From Trinickia dinghuensis (GTDB taxonomy: Bacteria > Pseudomonadota > Gammaproteobacteria > Burkholderiales > Burkholderiaceae): a stretch of 64,000 bases of DNA. The notes beneath the pieces were generated by a model. That model was not told where the DNA came from. It searched no databases and saw only the letters and a program-made list of their open reading frames with translations. Position numbers and translations under genes: made by a program. How positions within the stretch are numbered: the first letter of the stretch is position 1; every line of letters begins with the position of its first letter. Below are positions 17,337 to 25,191 of this stretch, one piece after another. The stretch is from contig NZ_QRGA01000009.1 of NCBI RefSeq assembly GCF_003367175.1, positions 62,001 to 126,000 on the forward strand, given 5' to 3'.

Positions 17337-17986
17337 GATGAAACCAAAGGGGGAAAAGCGATAGGCTGCCCGGGTTGCAGATTGCGAAAATCGGTCAGGC
17401 CGTTATAGTTCGCCACCATCAAGTAGTGGCGGCTGTCGCCGTAAATGCGCTCGCACATCAAGGGCAGCGTCTCCCCCGTTCCGGCATACCGCACATGGGT
17501 CATATCCGGGGAATTCTTGCCGCTGATCTTCTCGAGGTCCTTCGCCGAGAGGAATTGCTCGAAGCTCGGCGTGAGTTTAGCGCGCAGCGGCAAGCCGTCC
17601 GGGTCGAACAACGTGTACTCGATGTCGAGCTTGGTCAACCGGCACTTGAACGACAACTTGCCCCATATCACCATCAGGTAGTTGGGGCTATGAATGCTGC
17701 CGTTGTACCGGTAGACGAGCAGCTTGAACTGCTTGATCGAATCGCTCAGCTTCAAGTCGCTGACGACGCCCGTGCCATCGAGGTAGAAGCTGAACGACAG
17801 CGTTTCGGGCGTGATCGAATCGTACTTGGTGGTCGAGCCGGCGGTATCGGTGCTCTTGGCCGGGTTATAGCTCGCGGAATGGTTGTGCGTATAGCTTTCC
17901 GGATTGATCTGCAAGCTATAGCTGCCGATTTCCTTGGTGAAGTCCGCATCGCTATAGGCGTGTAGGGTCAGCTTTTGCAGGGCCAT
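17333..17986 (-). CDS. LysM-containing tube-baseplate adaptor (Afp7-like)
   Basis: This 217-residue protein has an N-terminal region beginning MALQKLTLHAYSDADF and including YSLQINPESYTH, typical of the CIS tube/baseplate adaptor family. The C-terminal LysM-like domain runs from about 160 (GTGETLPLMCERIYGDSRHY) to the PGQPIAFPP end. In Afp/PVC particles this protein joins the tube to the spike. The start is preceded by GGAGCGATC. It is separated by 34 bases from the DUF5908 gene and overlaps the spike gene by four bases. Confidence 0.93.
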   Translation of the reverse strand: MALQKLTLHAYSDADFTKEIGSYSLQINPESYTHNHSASYNPAKSTDTAGSTTKYDSITPETLSFSFYLDGTGVVSDLKLSDSIKQFKLLVYRYNGSIHSPNYLMVIWGKLSFKCRLTKLDIEYTLFDPDGLPLRAKLTPSFEQFLSAKDLEKISGKNSPDMTHVRYAGTGETLPLMCERIYGDSRHYLMVANYNGLTDFRNLQPGQPIAFPPLVSS

Positions 17987-18020
17987 TCTCGATCGCTCCG
18001 TGGGGCCGGTCCGATAGCGC

Positions 18021-18182
18021 TCAGCGCTCGCCCGCGCGCTGCAGCTGCGTCTGGATCTCTTCCTGACACAGCTCCAGCAGTTCGGCTCGCAGCATGCGGC
18101 GCAGGGCGTCCCAATCGGGAGCCGGCGTTTCCGGATCGGCCACGGTCACGCGTATGACCAATTCATGGATTTCCATCGGCAT
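18021..18182 (-). CDS. Small DUF5908-type eCIS protein (Afp6-like)
   Basis: This is a 53-residue gene. The product begins MPMEIHELVIRVTVADP and ends in a charged amphipathic helix (LRAELLELCQEEIQTQLQRA). Both features, and the position between the second tube gene and the LysM gene, match the DUF5908/Afp6 family. I chose the ATG at 18182 because family members usually open with MPxEIxEL; an ATG two codons later is possible. Its role is unknown; it may chaperone tube or baseplate assembly. It lies three bases after the preceding stop. Confidence 0.85.
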   Translation of the reverse strand: MPMEIHELVIRVTVADPETPAPDWDALRRMLRAELLELCQEEIQTQLQRAGER

Positions 18183-18185
18183 GGT

Positions 18186-18638
18186 TCATCTACGAGTCAA
18201 CGTTTGAAATGCGAACTCCAGTGTCTCGACGGCCACGTCGTTCCTGGTGGAATCGAACGCGCCCACGCTCCACTTCACCGGCCAAGCGCGCGTGCAGTTC
18301 CAAGTGAGCAACGGCCGGCCTGCTCGATCGAGCAGGAAAATGTTCAGGTCCTTGCATGCGATCTTGCCGATGACGCCGTCTTGAAGCGTCGACTTGCACC
18401 AGTTCGAAAACTGCGACCCCTTGACCAGGATGCCGCGCTTGAGCACGAGATTGCCGTGCTTGCCCCGCCCAGGAAGGCGGTGGCTGAAGCCGTTCTCGCC
18501 GCCCTCCTTGATCTCCTCCAATTCGATTTCCATGTCGAGGCCCGAGACCTCGGTAAAAGCCGCGTCGTCCTCCGACTTGGCTCCCGAGATCTGCACCTTG
18601 AAATAGAAACCTAAGGGCGGGTAATAGCTCATCGTCAC
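18186..18638 (-). CDS. eCIS inner tube protein 2 (Afp5-like)
   Basis: This 150-residue protein is of the gp19/tube family. It starts MTMSYYPPLGFYFKVQISG and carries the family core FTEVSGLDMEIELEEIKEGG, then VLKRGILVKGSQF and a C-terminal VAVETLEFAFQTL strand. It forms the tube ring next to the baseplate in Afp-type particles (family knowledge). The start overlaps the stop of tube protein 1 (ATGA), so the two tube proteins are coupled. Confidence 0.93.
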   Translation of the reverse strand: MTMSYYPPLGFYFKVQISGAKSEDDAAFTEVSGLDMEIELEEIKEGGENGFSHRLPGRGKHGNLVLKRGILVKGSQFSNWCKSTLQDGVIGKIACKDLNIFLLDRAGRPLLTWNCTRAWPVKWSVGAFDSTRNDVAVETLEFAFQTLTRR

Positions 18639-19090
18639 GCGTTCTTGATTTCAAGACCTTCGTGCGCGATTTCCAGCGTCTCCACGGCCACTTCGTTGCC
18701 GTCGGACTTCAGGTCGGTGCCCGTGATCTTGGTCGGCCATGCGTTCTGCAGCGTCCAGACCATGGTCGCGCCGCCCTTTTCGTCCAAGAGCTTGATCACC
18801 ACCGGCACGCGCTTGATCGTGTTCATCTTGATCTGCGAATACCAATCCCAGAACTTGTTGTCCTTGACGAAAATGCCCTTCTTCAGCGTCACGTTGCCCA
18901 CCTTGTTGATGCCCGGCATCTTGACGGTGGAAAACGTGGAGCTGTTGCCGGCACGGTATTCGATGATCTGCGTTTCCGTGTCGAGCCCGGACACCTCCTG
19001 GAACGCCAAGTTCTGCTGATCCCCGATATCCACGGAAAAGTAAAACTTCGGCAACGGCCAAACTTTTGGATCCTGTGCTTCACCTGCCAT
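18635..19090 (-). CDS. eCIS main inner tube protein (Afp1-like)
   Basis: This 151-residue gp19-family protein contains FQEVSGLDTETQIIEYRAG, VTLKKGIFVKDNKFWDWY and VAVETLEIAHEGLEI. These are the three conserved strands of Hcp/gp19-type tubes. It is paralogous to the tube protein encoded immediately downstream and is probably the abundant repeating unit of the lumen that carries cargo. An AGGAGAACC sequence precedes the start. It is encoded 24 bases after the sheath gene. Confidence 0.94.
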   Translation of the reverse strand: MAGEAQDPKVWPLPKFYFSVDIGDQQNLAFQEVSGLDTETQIIEYRAGNSSTFSTVKMPGINKVGNVTLKKGIFVKDNKFWDWYSQIKMNTIKRVPVVIKLLDEKGGATMVWTLQNAWPTKITGTDLKSDGNEVAVETLEIAHEGLEIKNA

Positions 19091-19114
19091 AATCGGTTCT
19101 CCTCTTCCGTGTCA

Positions 19115-20740
19115 TCACGAAGTCTGCATCTGCTGCTGGAACGTCAACTCGATGAATTCAGCAGGATGCGAGATCGCCACCAGAATCGTGACGCGCATGT
19201 ATCCGTCCAGGACGTCCTGCCCGGTCATCGTGCTGCCGAGGCCCACGCTCACGCTGTATGCGTCTTGCGCCTTCGCTCCGGCCAAGGCGCCCGAACGCCA
19301 TAGGTTGAACAGGAAATTGGAAATCATGCTCTCGACGGCAACCCACGTCGTCGACACGTTGGGTGCGAACACGTAGGCCATCACGGCATTCTTGATCGAC
19401 TGCTCGAGCATGATCATCGTGCGACGCACGTTGATATAGCGCCAATCGCCGCTGTTGCCGTCGAGCGTGCGAGCGCCCCACACCACCAAGCCTCGAGTCG
19501 GGATGTTGCGGATCGCATTCACCGCGCGGCCGTCGAGCGGCATGTTCAGGTCTTGCTGATCCTCCGCCGAGATGTCCACCACCGGCTTCACAGCGAGATT
19601 GATGCTCGTATTGGCTGGGGCTTCCCATACGCCTTCCGTCGCGTCGACGCGAGCGTAGACACCCGCCATCGCCGCGCTCGGCGGGAGCACGTTCACCTGC
19701 TCGGCCATCTTCGTCGTCAGCCGCTTGTAGAGCGGGCTCACCGACACCACCTGATTGTGAAGGCGCGCGATCTGATCGGCTGCCTTCGTCGCGTTGGCAA
19801 GCGTGTTGCCCGCGTCGTCGGCTTTCGGAACCCCGTTGTCGTCGGTCAGATCGTTGCCCTTGTCGTCCGTGACTTTCAACGCCAGGGAGCTATAGAGCGC
19901 CTGCATCTTTTGCTGCTGCATCAGGCTAGGCTGCGGAACGAGCGTGGCGATCTCGTTCGCCAGCGCCGTCTTCAACATGCCCAACGAGTCCGCGTCGAGA
20001 TTGGAATAGGTGATCTTGCTCTTGTCGACGACGTCGAACTCGACCCAAGGGTAATACGCGGTGCCGTAGTTCAAGAATGCCGTGCCGATTTTCTCGCGAA
20101 ACCCGGAATCGCCGGAAATCACGTCCGTCGCGGGGGCATGCGTGCGCCGCTGGTCGCCGCCGAACATGTCGATCAAGGCCATCCGGCTCTGCATGTACCC
20201 GCAGTGCGCCAGCGCCTGCTGCCAAAAGCCGTAGCAGTCGTCCGCTCCGCCCAGCAGCACCGTGTCCGGCGCCACGAGCAAAGTGACGTCGAGCACCTTC
20301 TTCAACGCGTCGAAAGGCGCTACCTGATCAGGATTGGCCGGATCGGGATCGGGCGTGAAGTGGTTGGCGTTCTTGCCGTTCGCCACCGCGTCCGCGTAGT
20401 TGCCGACCGAGATGATGTAGGCCGGGCCGCCGCCGTTGACGAAGTAAAGCTTCACCGCGTAATACATGAAGAACCGCGTGACGGCGTTCAGATCGGCTTT
20501 GTAGCTTTTGTCCGCGCCTTGCGAAAGCTTGAACTGAGGCTTGTAAGGGCCGCCGAAATACGTGACGTAGTCGTCCAGCGACTCGATGTAAGTCGGCACG
20601 TATTTCTTCGGAACGCTGCCGTCCTGCGCCTTCTCGGTATAGCCGATAAAGGCCGGTATCGCGGTGGCAACCTCGACCACCGTATTGGGAAACGCGTCTT
20701 GCTCGACGATATAGACGCCTGGGGTTTTGTATTGCGCCAT
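19115..20740 (-). CDS. eCIS contractile sheath protein (Afp2-4-like)
   Basis: The 541-residue protein starts MAQYKTPGVYIVEQDAFPN and has the conserved C-terminal block GLVVWGARTL, RRTMIMLEQSIKNAVMAYVF, then an N..TW..V and DGYMRVTILVAISHPAEFIE ending. These are signatures of the phage-like sheath family. It is the only sheath gene in the window, whereas Afp and PVC loci have several sheath paralogues, so one protein may build the whole sheath. It lies 79 bases after the repeat-protein gene. Confidence 0.96.
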   Translation of the reverse strand: MAQYKTPGVYIVEQDAFPNTVVEVATAIPAFIGYTEKAQDGSVPKKYVPTYIESLDDYVTYFGGPYKPQFKLSQGADKSYKADLNAVTRFFMYYAVKLYFVNGGGPAYIISVGNYADAVANGKNANHFTPDPDPANPDQVAPFDALKKVLDVTLLVAPDTVLLGGADDCYGFWQQALAHCGYMQSRMALIDMFGGDQRRTHAPATDVISGDSGFREKIGTAFLNYGTAYYPWVEFDVVDKSKITYSNLDADSLGMLKTALANEIATLVPQPSLMQQQKMQALYSSLALKVTDDKGNDLTDDNGVPKADDAGNTLANATKAADQIARLHNQVVSVSPLYKRLTTKMAEQVNVLPPSAAMAGVYARVDATEGVWEAPANTSINLAVKPVVDISAEDQQDLNMPLDGRAVNAIRNIPTRGLVVWGARTLDGNSGDWRYINVRRTMIMLEQSIKNAVMAYVFAPNVSTTWVAVESMISNFLFNLWRSGALAGAKAQDAYSVSVGLGSTMTGQDVLDGYMRVTILVAISHPAEFIELTFQQQMQTS

Positions 20741-20819
20741 GGTCCCTCACGTGGAAATCAGCCGGCAGCCACCGCGGCGCCCGGCGGGCGGCGGTGCGCC
20801 GTTTTGCAAACAGGCCGCA

Positions 20820-21725
20820 TCAAGCGGTCATCGTTTCCGCGGGTGCCTCGGCGGACGACACCGGCTGCGAGGTTGGCGCGGCGGCGGCTTGAACGCCGCT
20901 GCGAGGCTTCAACTCAGGAAGAACTTGCGCCAGCGTCAGGACCTTGCAGTCCGGTGTGGTCACCACGTAGTTCTCCGAGCCGAGCAAGGCAACGACGCCG
21001 TCTTTGGGATTGCCCGTGGCGGAGTTGAAGCTGAAGTTCAATGAGGCGAGCTTGACCCACACGTTCTTGACCAACGAGAACAGCTGATTCTCGCCCATGG
21101 CGATGTAGCCGTTCAGGCCGTCACCGAAGAGCGCTTCGATGCCGATCTTGGGCTCCGGCGGCGGGGTGGGTGTGCCGCAAAGCTGGCCGGAAAACAGGTA
21201 GACGGTCGGGATGAACTTGCCGTCGTCGTCGCTAGTTGGGGCCTTGCCCGACGACTGCGCGTTGCGATAGACCGCGATCCCGTTGGTGCCGTCACCGGCA
21301 ATGCCCGCGATCGAAATACGCGGGCTGATGTTCGTCTCGAGCCAGACCGGGTTGTTGAATACGTCCTTGATCTGAGCGATGTTCGTGCCGTCGTGGATCA
21401 CGATGCCGTTGATCAGATCGCCGCACATGCCCTTGATACCCGTCTTGAACGGGGCTTCCGGCAAGGCCTTCCATTTCGCCTTGGGGTTGTTCACGTCGGT
21501 GAGGTACGAGACGGAATTGCCGAAGAAGTAGACAATCCCGTTGGCGGCGTTGCCCGTGATGCCCGAGACCGGCGCCGACGGAAGGCCTGGGGCACTCACC
21601 TTGGGCGGGACCGCTCTGGGCAAGCCGAACTGCTTGAGGTCAAAGGTATAAACGACTTGGTTCGGCTTGTCGAACACGACATAGTTGTTCGTCTTATCGC
21701 CGACGATAGAGGCTCCGTCTGCCAT
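20820..21725 (-). CDS. Repeat protein resembling a beta-propeller, first gene of the eCIS operon
   Basis: I do not recognise a named family. This 301-residue protein contains six copies of a motif like G(D/N)xxxNG(I/Y)xx, at about residues 9, 58, 102, 144, 201 and 238, spaced 37-57 residues apart, each followed by hydrophobic strands. This is what a six-bladed propeller or similar lectin-like fold would show. A Pro/Ala/Ser-rich tail covers about 272-301. There is no signal peptide. AAGGAG lies nine bases before the ATG. As promoter-proximal gene ahead of the sheath it may be an abundant particle component (surface decoration or receptor binding) or a cargo. That role is inference. Confidence 0.65.
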   Translation of the reverse strand: MADGASIVGDKTNNYVVFDKPNQVVYTFDLKQFGLPRAVPPKVSAPGLPSAPVSGITGNAANGIVYFFGNSVSYLTDVNNPKAKWKALPEAPFKTGIKGMCGDLINGIVIHDGTNIAQIKDVFNNPVWLETNISPRISIAGIAGDGTNGIAVYRNAQSSGKAPTSDDDGKFIPTVYLFSGQLCGTPTPPPEPKIGIEALFGDGLNGYIAMGENQLFSLVKNVWVKLASLNFSFNSATGNPKDGVVALLGSENYVVTTPDCKVLTLAQVLPELKPRSGVQAAAAPTSQPVSSAEAPAETMTA

Positions 21726-21822
21726 TACCCGATTCTCCTTAAGTCTTCATGGACAAGCGCAGCTCAATTGAAAGAGTGCAAGACTCCCCCAAAGCTGCAG
21801 GCGCAAAAAAACCTACACAGCT

Positions 21823-21851
21823 ATTACTGCAACGATTACTTGCTGATTACT
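21823..21851. promoter_or_regulatory. Three ATTACT direct repeats, about one helical turn apart
   Basis: ATTACT occurs at 21823, 21835 and 21846 (12 and 11 bases apart), 98 to 126 bases upstream of the first eCIS start codon. Same-face spacing suggests binding of a multimeric regulator. It could also be chance in an AT-richer stretch. Confidence 0.4.
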
Positions 21852-21895
21852 GTTCGAATCGGTCTGACGAGGCAGACGAGACATGCGGCCCTATC

Positions 21896-21925
21896 CGCTT
21901 GTACACGCTTGTACACGCTTGTACA
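21896..21925. repeat. Three perfect tandem copies of CGCTTGTACA
   Basis: The ten-base unit CGCTTGTACA is repeated three times without change, and each copy contains the palindrome TGTACA. The array begins about 170 bases upstream of the first eCIS start codon. Exact ten-base period puts each site on the same DNA face, as in operator arrays. No matching regulator is encoded in the window that I can tell. Confidence 0.6.
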
Positions 21926-22401
21926 TCGGACTCAAGCGCAATGTCATGTTCGTGTCACGGAATGTCTGATAGACCGGGATCCCCTCGGCGTGGCGAAGCG
22001 GATTCGAATGCGCAATGCCATCGCGCACCGACAGAGACGGCCTTGCGCCGCCTGAACTTGCCCCCGGTCATCCCCGCTCTCCTTCGCTTACCACGCCGCC
22101 GATGTGCCGGCGACGTCAATTGGTCTCTTTCAGTTGTGCTTGATCACACCCTGAGCGCCCGTTGTCTTCTCTTCTTAACTGCTACGGGACGCATTCCAGC
22201 GCGACAATATCATAAGATGATTGCACTTCGTCAATGATTTTTTAGAATGCCGGCGGCGCAATGTGCGCAGGCCGCACGCGGCGCGTTTGGGCCATTTTCG
22301 TGAAGGTAGGCAATGCGTGTTCCAGCCTCATCGCCCCGATCGGATCGTCCGAATGCCCCTTGCAGCTTGCTGGGGGTGCTGCTTATGGCTAGCTAGGAGC
22401 G

Positions 22402-22431
22402 CAAGAGCCGGCGTGAAAGCGCCGGCTCTTG
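22402..22431. terminator. Perfect 12-bp hairpin, possible terminator
   Basis: CAAGAGCCGGCG pairs perfectly with CGCCGGCTCTTG around a six-base loop (TGAAAG). It lies 140 bases beyond the end of transketolase on the transcribed side. There is no T-run on either side, so it is not a textbook intrinsic terminator; it could be part of a transcript structure or small RNA. Confidence 0.4.
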
Positions 22432-22570
22432 GCATTCGAGAAGGGAAGATCGATGGCCGGGGTATCCGACGAGCGACGATCCAACGAGGATCGGAGAAGC
22501 GGAAAATGCGAGCAGCTCGTTATTTAGGATCACTAATCATCTTCCCGTCGTTTATCTTCGCTTCGCTCTT

Positions 22571-24664
22571 TCATTCGCCCCCAGGCAGCCCCGACGAGGC
22601 AACGACGCGGGCAATCTGACGCTTCGCCGCTTCGTAGACGTGCTCGGGCGTGAACCCGAACTTGCCCAGCAGATCGCGTATCGGAGCCGACGCGCCGAAC
22701 GTATGCATCGCGATCGTTTCTCCGGTCCGCCCCACATAGCGATCCCATCCAAGCGATGCCGCTTGCTCCACGGCGACCCGCGCGCCGATTTCCGGCGGCA
22801 GCACCGCATCCTTATACGCGTCGTCCTGTCGTTCGAAGATATCCCAAGACGGCATCGACACGACCCGCGCCGCGATCCCCTCCTTCGCCAGCCGCTCGTA
22901 GGCCTGCATGCACACGTGCACCTCGCTGCCGGCCGCGAGCAGCAGCACCTTGGGCGCCGAGCCGTCCGGGGGATCGGCCAGTACATAAGCGCCCCTGCGC
23001 ACGCCCTCGGCGCCGGCGTACCGCGTGCGATCGAACGTCGGCACCGGCTGCCTGGACAGCACGAGCGCGGTCGGGCGGCGTGCGCTGGCGAGCGCCATGC
23101 ACCATGCCTCGCGCACCTCGTTAGCGTCGGCCGGGCGCAGCACGGTCAAGCCGGGCACGGCGCGCAGCGAGGCCAATTGCTCGACGGGCTGATGCGTCGG
23201 CCCATCTTCGCCGAGACCGATCGAATCGTGCGTGAAGACGAACACGACCGGAATCTCCATCAGCGCCGCGAGCCGAATCGGCGGCTTCATATAATCGCTG
23301 AAGATCAGAAACGTCCCCGTATAGGGCCGCAGATTGCTGAGCGCCAGGCCGTTGGCCACGGCCCCCATCGCATGCTCGCGCACGCCGAAGTGCAGGTTGC
23401 GGCCCTTCGGGTCGTCCGCGGAAAAACTGCCCGCGCCTTCGAACTTGAGCAGGGTCTTCGTCGACGGCGCGAGGTCGGCGGCGCCGCCGAGCGCCCACGG
23501 CACGCGCGGCGCGATCGCGTTGAGGATCTCGCCCGACGAGGCTCGCGTCGCCTCGCCCTTCGCGTCGGGCTCGAACGACGGCAAATCGGCGTCCCAGCCC
23601 TCGGGCAATCTGTGCTGCTCGATCAACTCCAATTCGCGAGCGAGTTCGGGATAGCGCTGCTTATAGGCGTCGAGGCGCGATTGCCACGCCTCGCGCGCTT
23701 TCGTACCGCGCGCGCCGACGCCTTGCGCAAAGCGTTCGGGCACATGCGGGGGCACGTAGAACTGTTTGTCCTCGGGCCATCCATAGGCCCGCTTCGCGAG
23801 CGCCACCTCTTCTTCGCCGAGCGCATCGCTATGCGCGGCCGACGTGCCTTGCTTGTGCGGCGCGCCCCAGCCGATCACGCTCTTGACGACGATCAGCGTC
23901 GGCGCGTCGGTCGTGCGATCGGCTTGCGCGAGCGCCGCCTCGACGGCGGCGCAATCGTTGGCGTCTTCCACCGCCAGCGTATGCCAGCCGTAGCCGCGAA
24001 AGCGCGATTGAACATCGTCGCTGTAAGCCAGATCGGTGTGCCCTTCGATCGTCACGCGATTGCTGTCGTAGATCCACGTGAGATTCGACAAACGCAGGTG
24101 GCCGGCGAGCGAGGCGGCCTCGTTCGAGATGCCCTCCATCAAGTCGCCGTCGCCCGCCAGCGCATAGACGCGATAGTCGAACAGCGGAAAGCCCTCCCGG
24201 TTGTACCGCGCCGCATACCAGCGCGACGCGATCGCCATCCCGACGCTATTGCCCAGCCCTTGCCCGAGCGGGCCGGTAGTCGTCTCGACGCCCGTGGTCA
24301 GCCGGTACTCGGGATGGCCCGGTGTCCTGCTGTCGAGCTGACGGAAGTTGCGAATGTCGTCGAGCGATACGGCCGGTGCTTGCGTGGGACATCCTTGGTC
24401 ATCGACGGCTTTGACACCGGCCAAATGCAGCACTGAATAGAGCAGCATCGAAGCATGGCCGACCGACAGCACGAACCGGTCGCGGTTGGGCCACAGCGGT
24501 TCGTTGGGATCGTAGCGAAGATGGTGTTGCCAGAGCTGGTAGGCGACGGGAGCGAGCCCCATCGGCGCCCCGGCATGGCCCGAGTTGGCCTTCTGCACGG
24601 CGTCCATGGCCAAGGTGCGGATCGTGTCGATGCAAAGCTTATCGAGAGCGGGGTCTGAGCGCAT
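22571..24664 (-). CDS. tkt: Transketolase
   Basis: This ThDP-dependent enzyme of 697 residues transfers two-carbon ketol units in the pentose phosphate and Calvin pathways. It carries ANSGHAGAPMGLAPVAY near the N-terminus, the ThDP-binding GDGDLMEGISNEA, EDGPTHQPVEQLASLR in the pyrimidine domain, and a C-terminal transketolase domain. The ATG at 24664 (MRSDPALDKLCIDTIRTLAM) is chosen because similarity starts there and GAGG is ten bases upstream; an ATG at 24772 would add 36 unsupported residues. It is a single gene here, with no neighbouring gapA/pgk, so it may be a second copy in the genome. Confidence 0.96.
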   Translation of the reverse strand: MRSDPALDKLCIDTIRTLAMDAVQKANSGHAGAPMGLAPVAYQLWQHHLRYDPNEPLWPNRDRFVLSVGHASMLLYSVLHLAGVKAVDDQGCPTQAPAVSLDDIRNFRQLDSRTPGHPEYRLTTGVETTTGPLGQGLGNSVGMAIASRWYAARYNREGFPLFDYRVYALAGDGDLMEGISNEAASLAGHLRLSNLTWIYDSNRVTIEGHTDLAYSDDVQSRFRGYGWHTLAVEDANDCAAVEAALAQADRTTDAPTLIVVKSVIGWGAPHKQGTSAAHSDALGEEEVALAKRAYGWPEDKQFYVPPHVPERFAQGVGARGTKAREAWQSRLDAYKQRYPELARELELIEQHRLPEGWDADLPSFEPDAKGEATRASSGEILNAIAPRVPWALGGAADLAPSTKTLLKFEGAGSFSADDPKGRNLHFGVREHAMGAVANGLALSNLRPYTGTFLIFSDYMKPPIRLAALMEIPVVFVFTHDSIGLGEDGPTHQPVEQLASLRAVPGLTVLRPADANEVREAWCMALASARRPTALVLSRQPVPTFDRTRYAGAEGVRRGAYVLADPPDGSAPKVLLLAAGSEVHVCMQAYERLAKEGIAARVVSMPSWDIFERQDDAYKDAVLPPEIGARVAVEQAASLGWDRYVGRTGETIAMHTFGASAPIRDLLGKFGFTPEHVYEAAKRQIARVVASSGLPGGE

Positions 24665-25020
24665 GGCGTAGCGTCCTCTTCGGGGTTGCAACGGGTGCCT
24701 TCGATCGAGCAACACCCATACCCATTCTAGGGCGGCAAAGGCTGCATCGCCCCTGCAGCTTTTAAGGCCCATTAGGACACGTCCTGGACCCGCTCACCGC
24801 GATGCCGCCGGAACAGGGGCAAGCGAGCGCCACAGTGCGGGGAACGGTCGTTGCTGGAATCGAAAGCGTGTTCAACTTCGCCCCAAGAGGCATGCATGGC
24901 TCAGCATCCGGCTCACGCCCAGGATCACCGGCATCCAGGACAGCCCTCGCCGGTCGCCGGTCCAGAGGGCGGATGCGGCCGCGCGGATGCGGCCGTGCGA
25001 GTGAGCAGCTTGGTAGCGGT
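24665..25020. other. Gap between the small CxxCxGxG gene and transketolase
   Basis: No gene is supported here. Open frames on the plus strand are antisense to the small zinc-finger gene and show no family features. The region should contain the transketolase promoter and leader. Confidence 0.5.
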
Positions 25021-25191
25021 TCAACCTCCGCCGATGCCCTGCAGCACGCGGCCCGTTCCACCGCAGATCGTGCAAGGCTGCCCTTCCACCATGCCGGTGC
25101 CGCGGCATACACGGCAAGGGCTCTCGCCAACGCCCGGCGCATCCGGCGGCGCTTCGTCGCCGGGGTTCTTCGGTTCCTGGGTTTCTTGCAT
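25021..25191 (-). CDS. Small CxxCxGxG zinc-finger-like protein
   Basis: This 56-residue gene encodes a product beginning MQETQEPKNPGDEAP and containing two CxxCxGxG motifs, CRVCRGTG (about 26-33) and CTICGGTG (about 40-47). These are the metal-binding unit of DnaJ-type zinc fingers. It ends in a short Gly-rich tail. GGAGG lies ten bases before the ATG at 25191. Two motifs could form one zinc site. It may be a folding helper or a small RNA/protein-binding factor; function unknown. Confidence 0.8.
   Translation of the reverse strand: MQETQEPKNPGDEAPPDAPGVGESPCRVCRGTGMVEGQPCTICGGTGRVLQGIGGG

Larger units (their letters stand above)
21726..22570. other. Intergenic region upstream of the eCIS operon
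   Basis: These 845 bases lie between the divergently placed ends: the eCIS operon starts leftward at 21725 and transketolase ends at 22571. I find no convincing gene. The right half contains a perfect hairpin (22402-22431). The left half contains two sets of direct repeats and is less GC-rich than the genes. The eCIS promoter must lie here, but no clear sigma-70 boxes could be assigned by eye. Confidence 0.6.

Noticed and set aside
1-21725. Type VI secretion system or prophage interpretation of the cluster
   Set aside because: There are no TssJLM membrane-complex genes, no TssBC two-part sheath, and no capsid, terminase, portal, lysis or integrase genes. The tape measure, LysM adaptor, AAA+ ATPase, DUF5908 and DUF4255 genes are eCIS markers.
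22640-24436. Long plus-strand open frame of about 600 codons
   Set aside because: It is entirely antisense to transketolase; its translation is Arg/His-rich without motifs, which is typical of GC-rich shadow frames.
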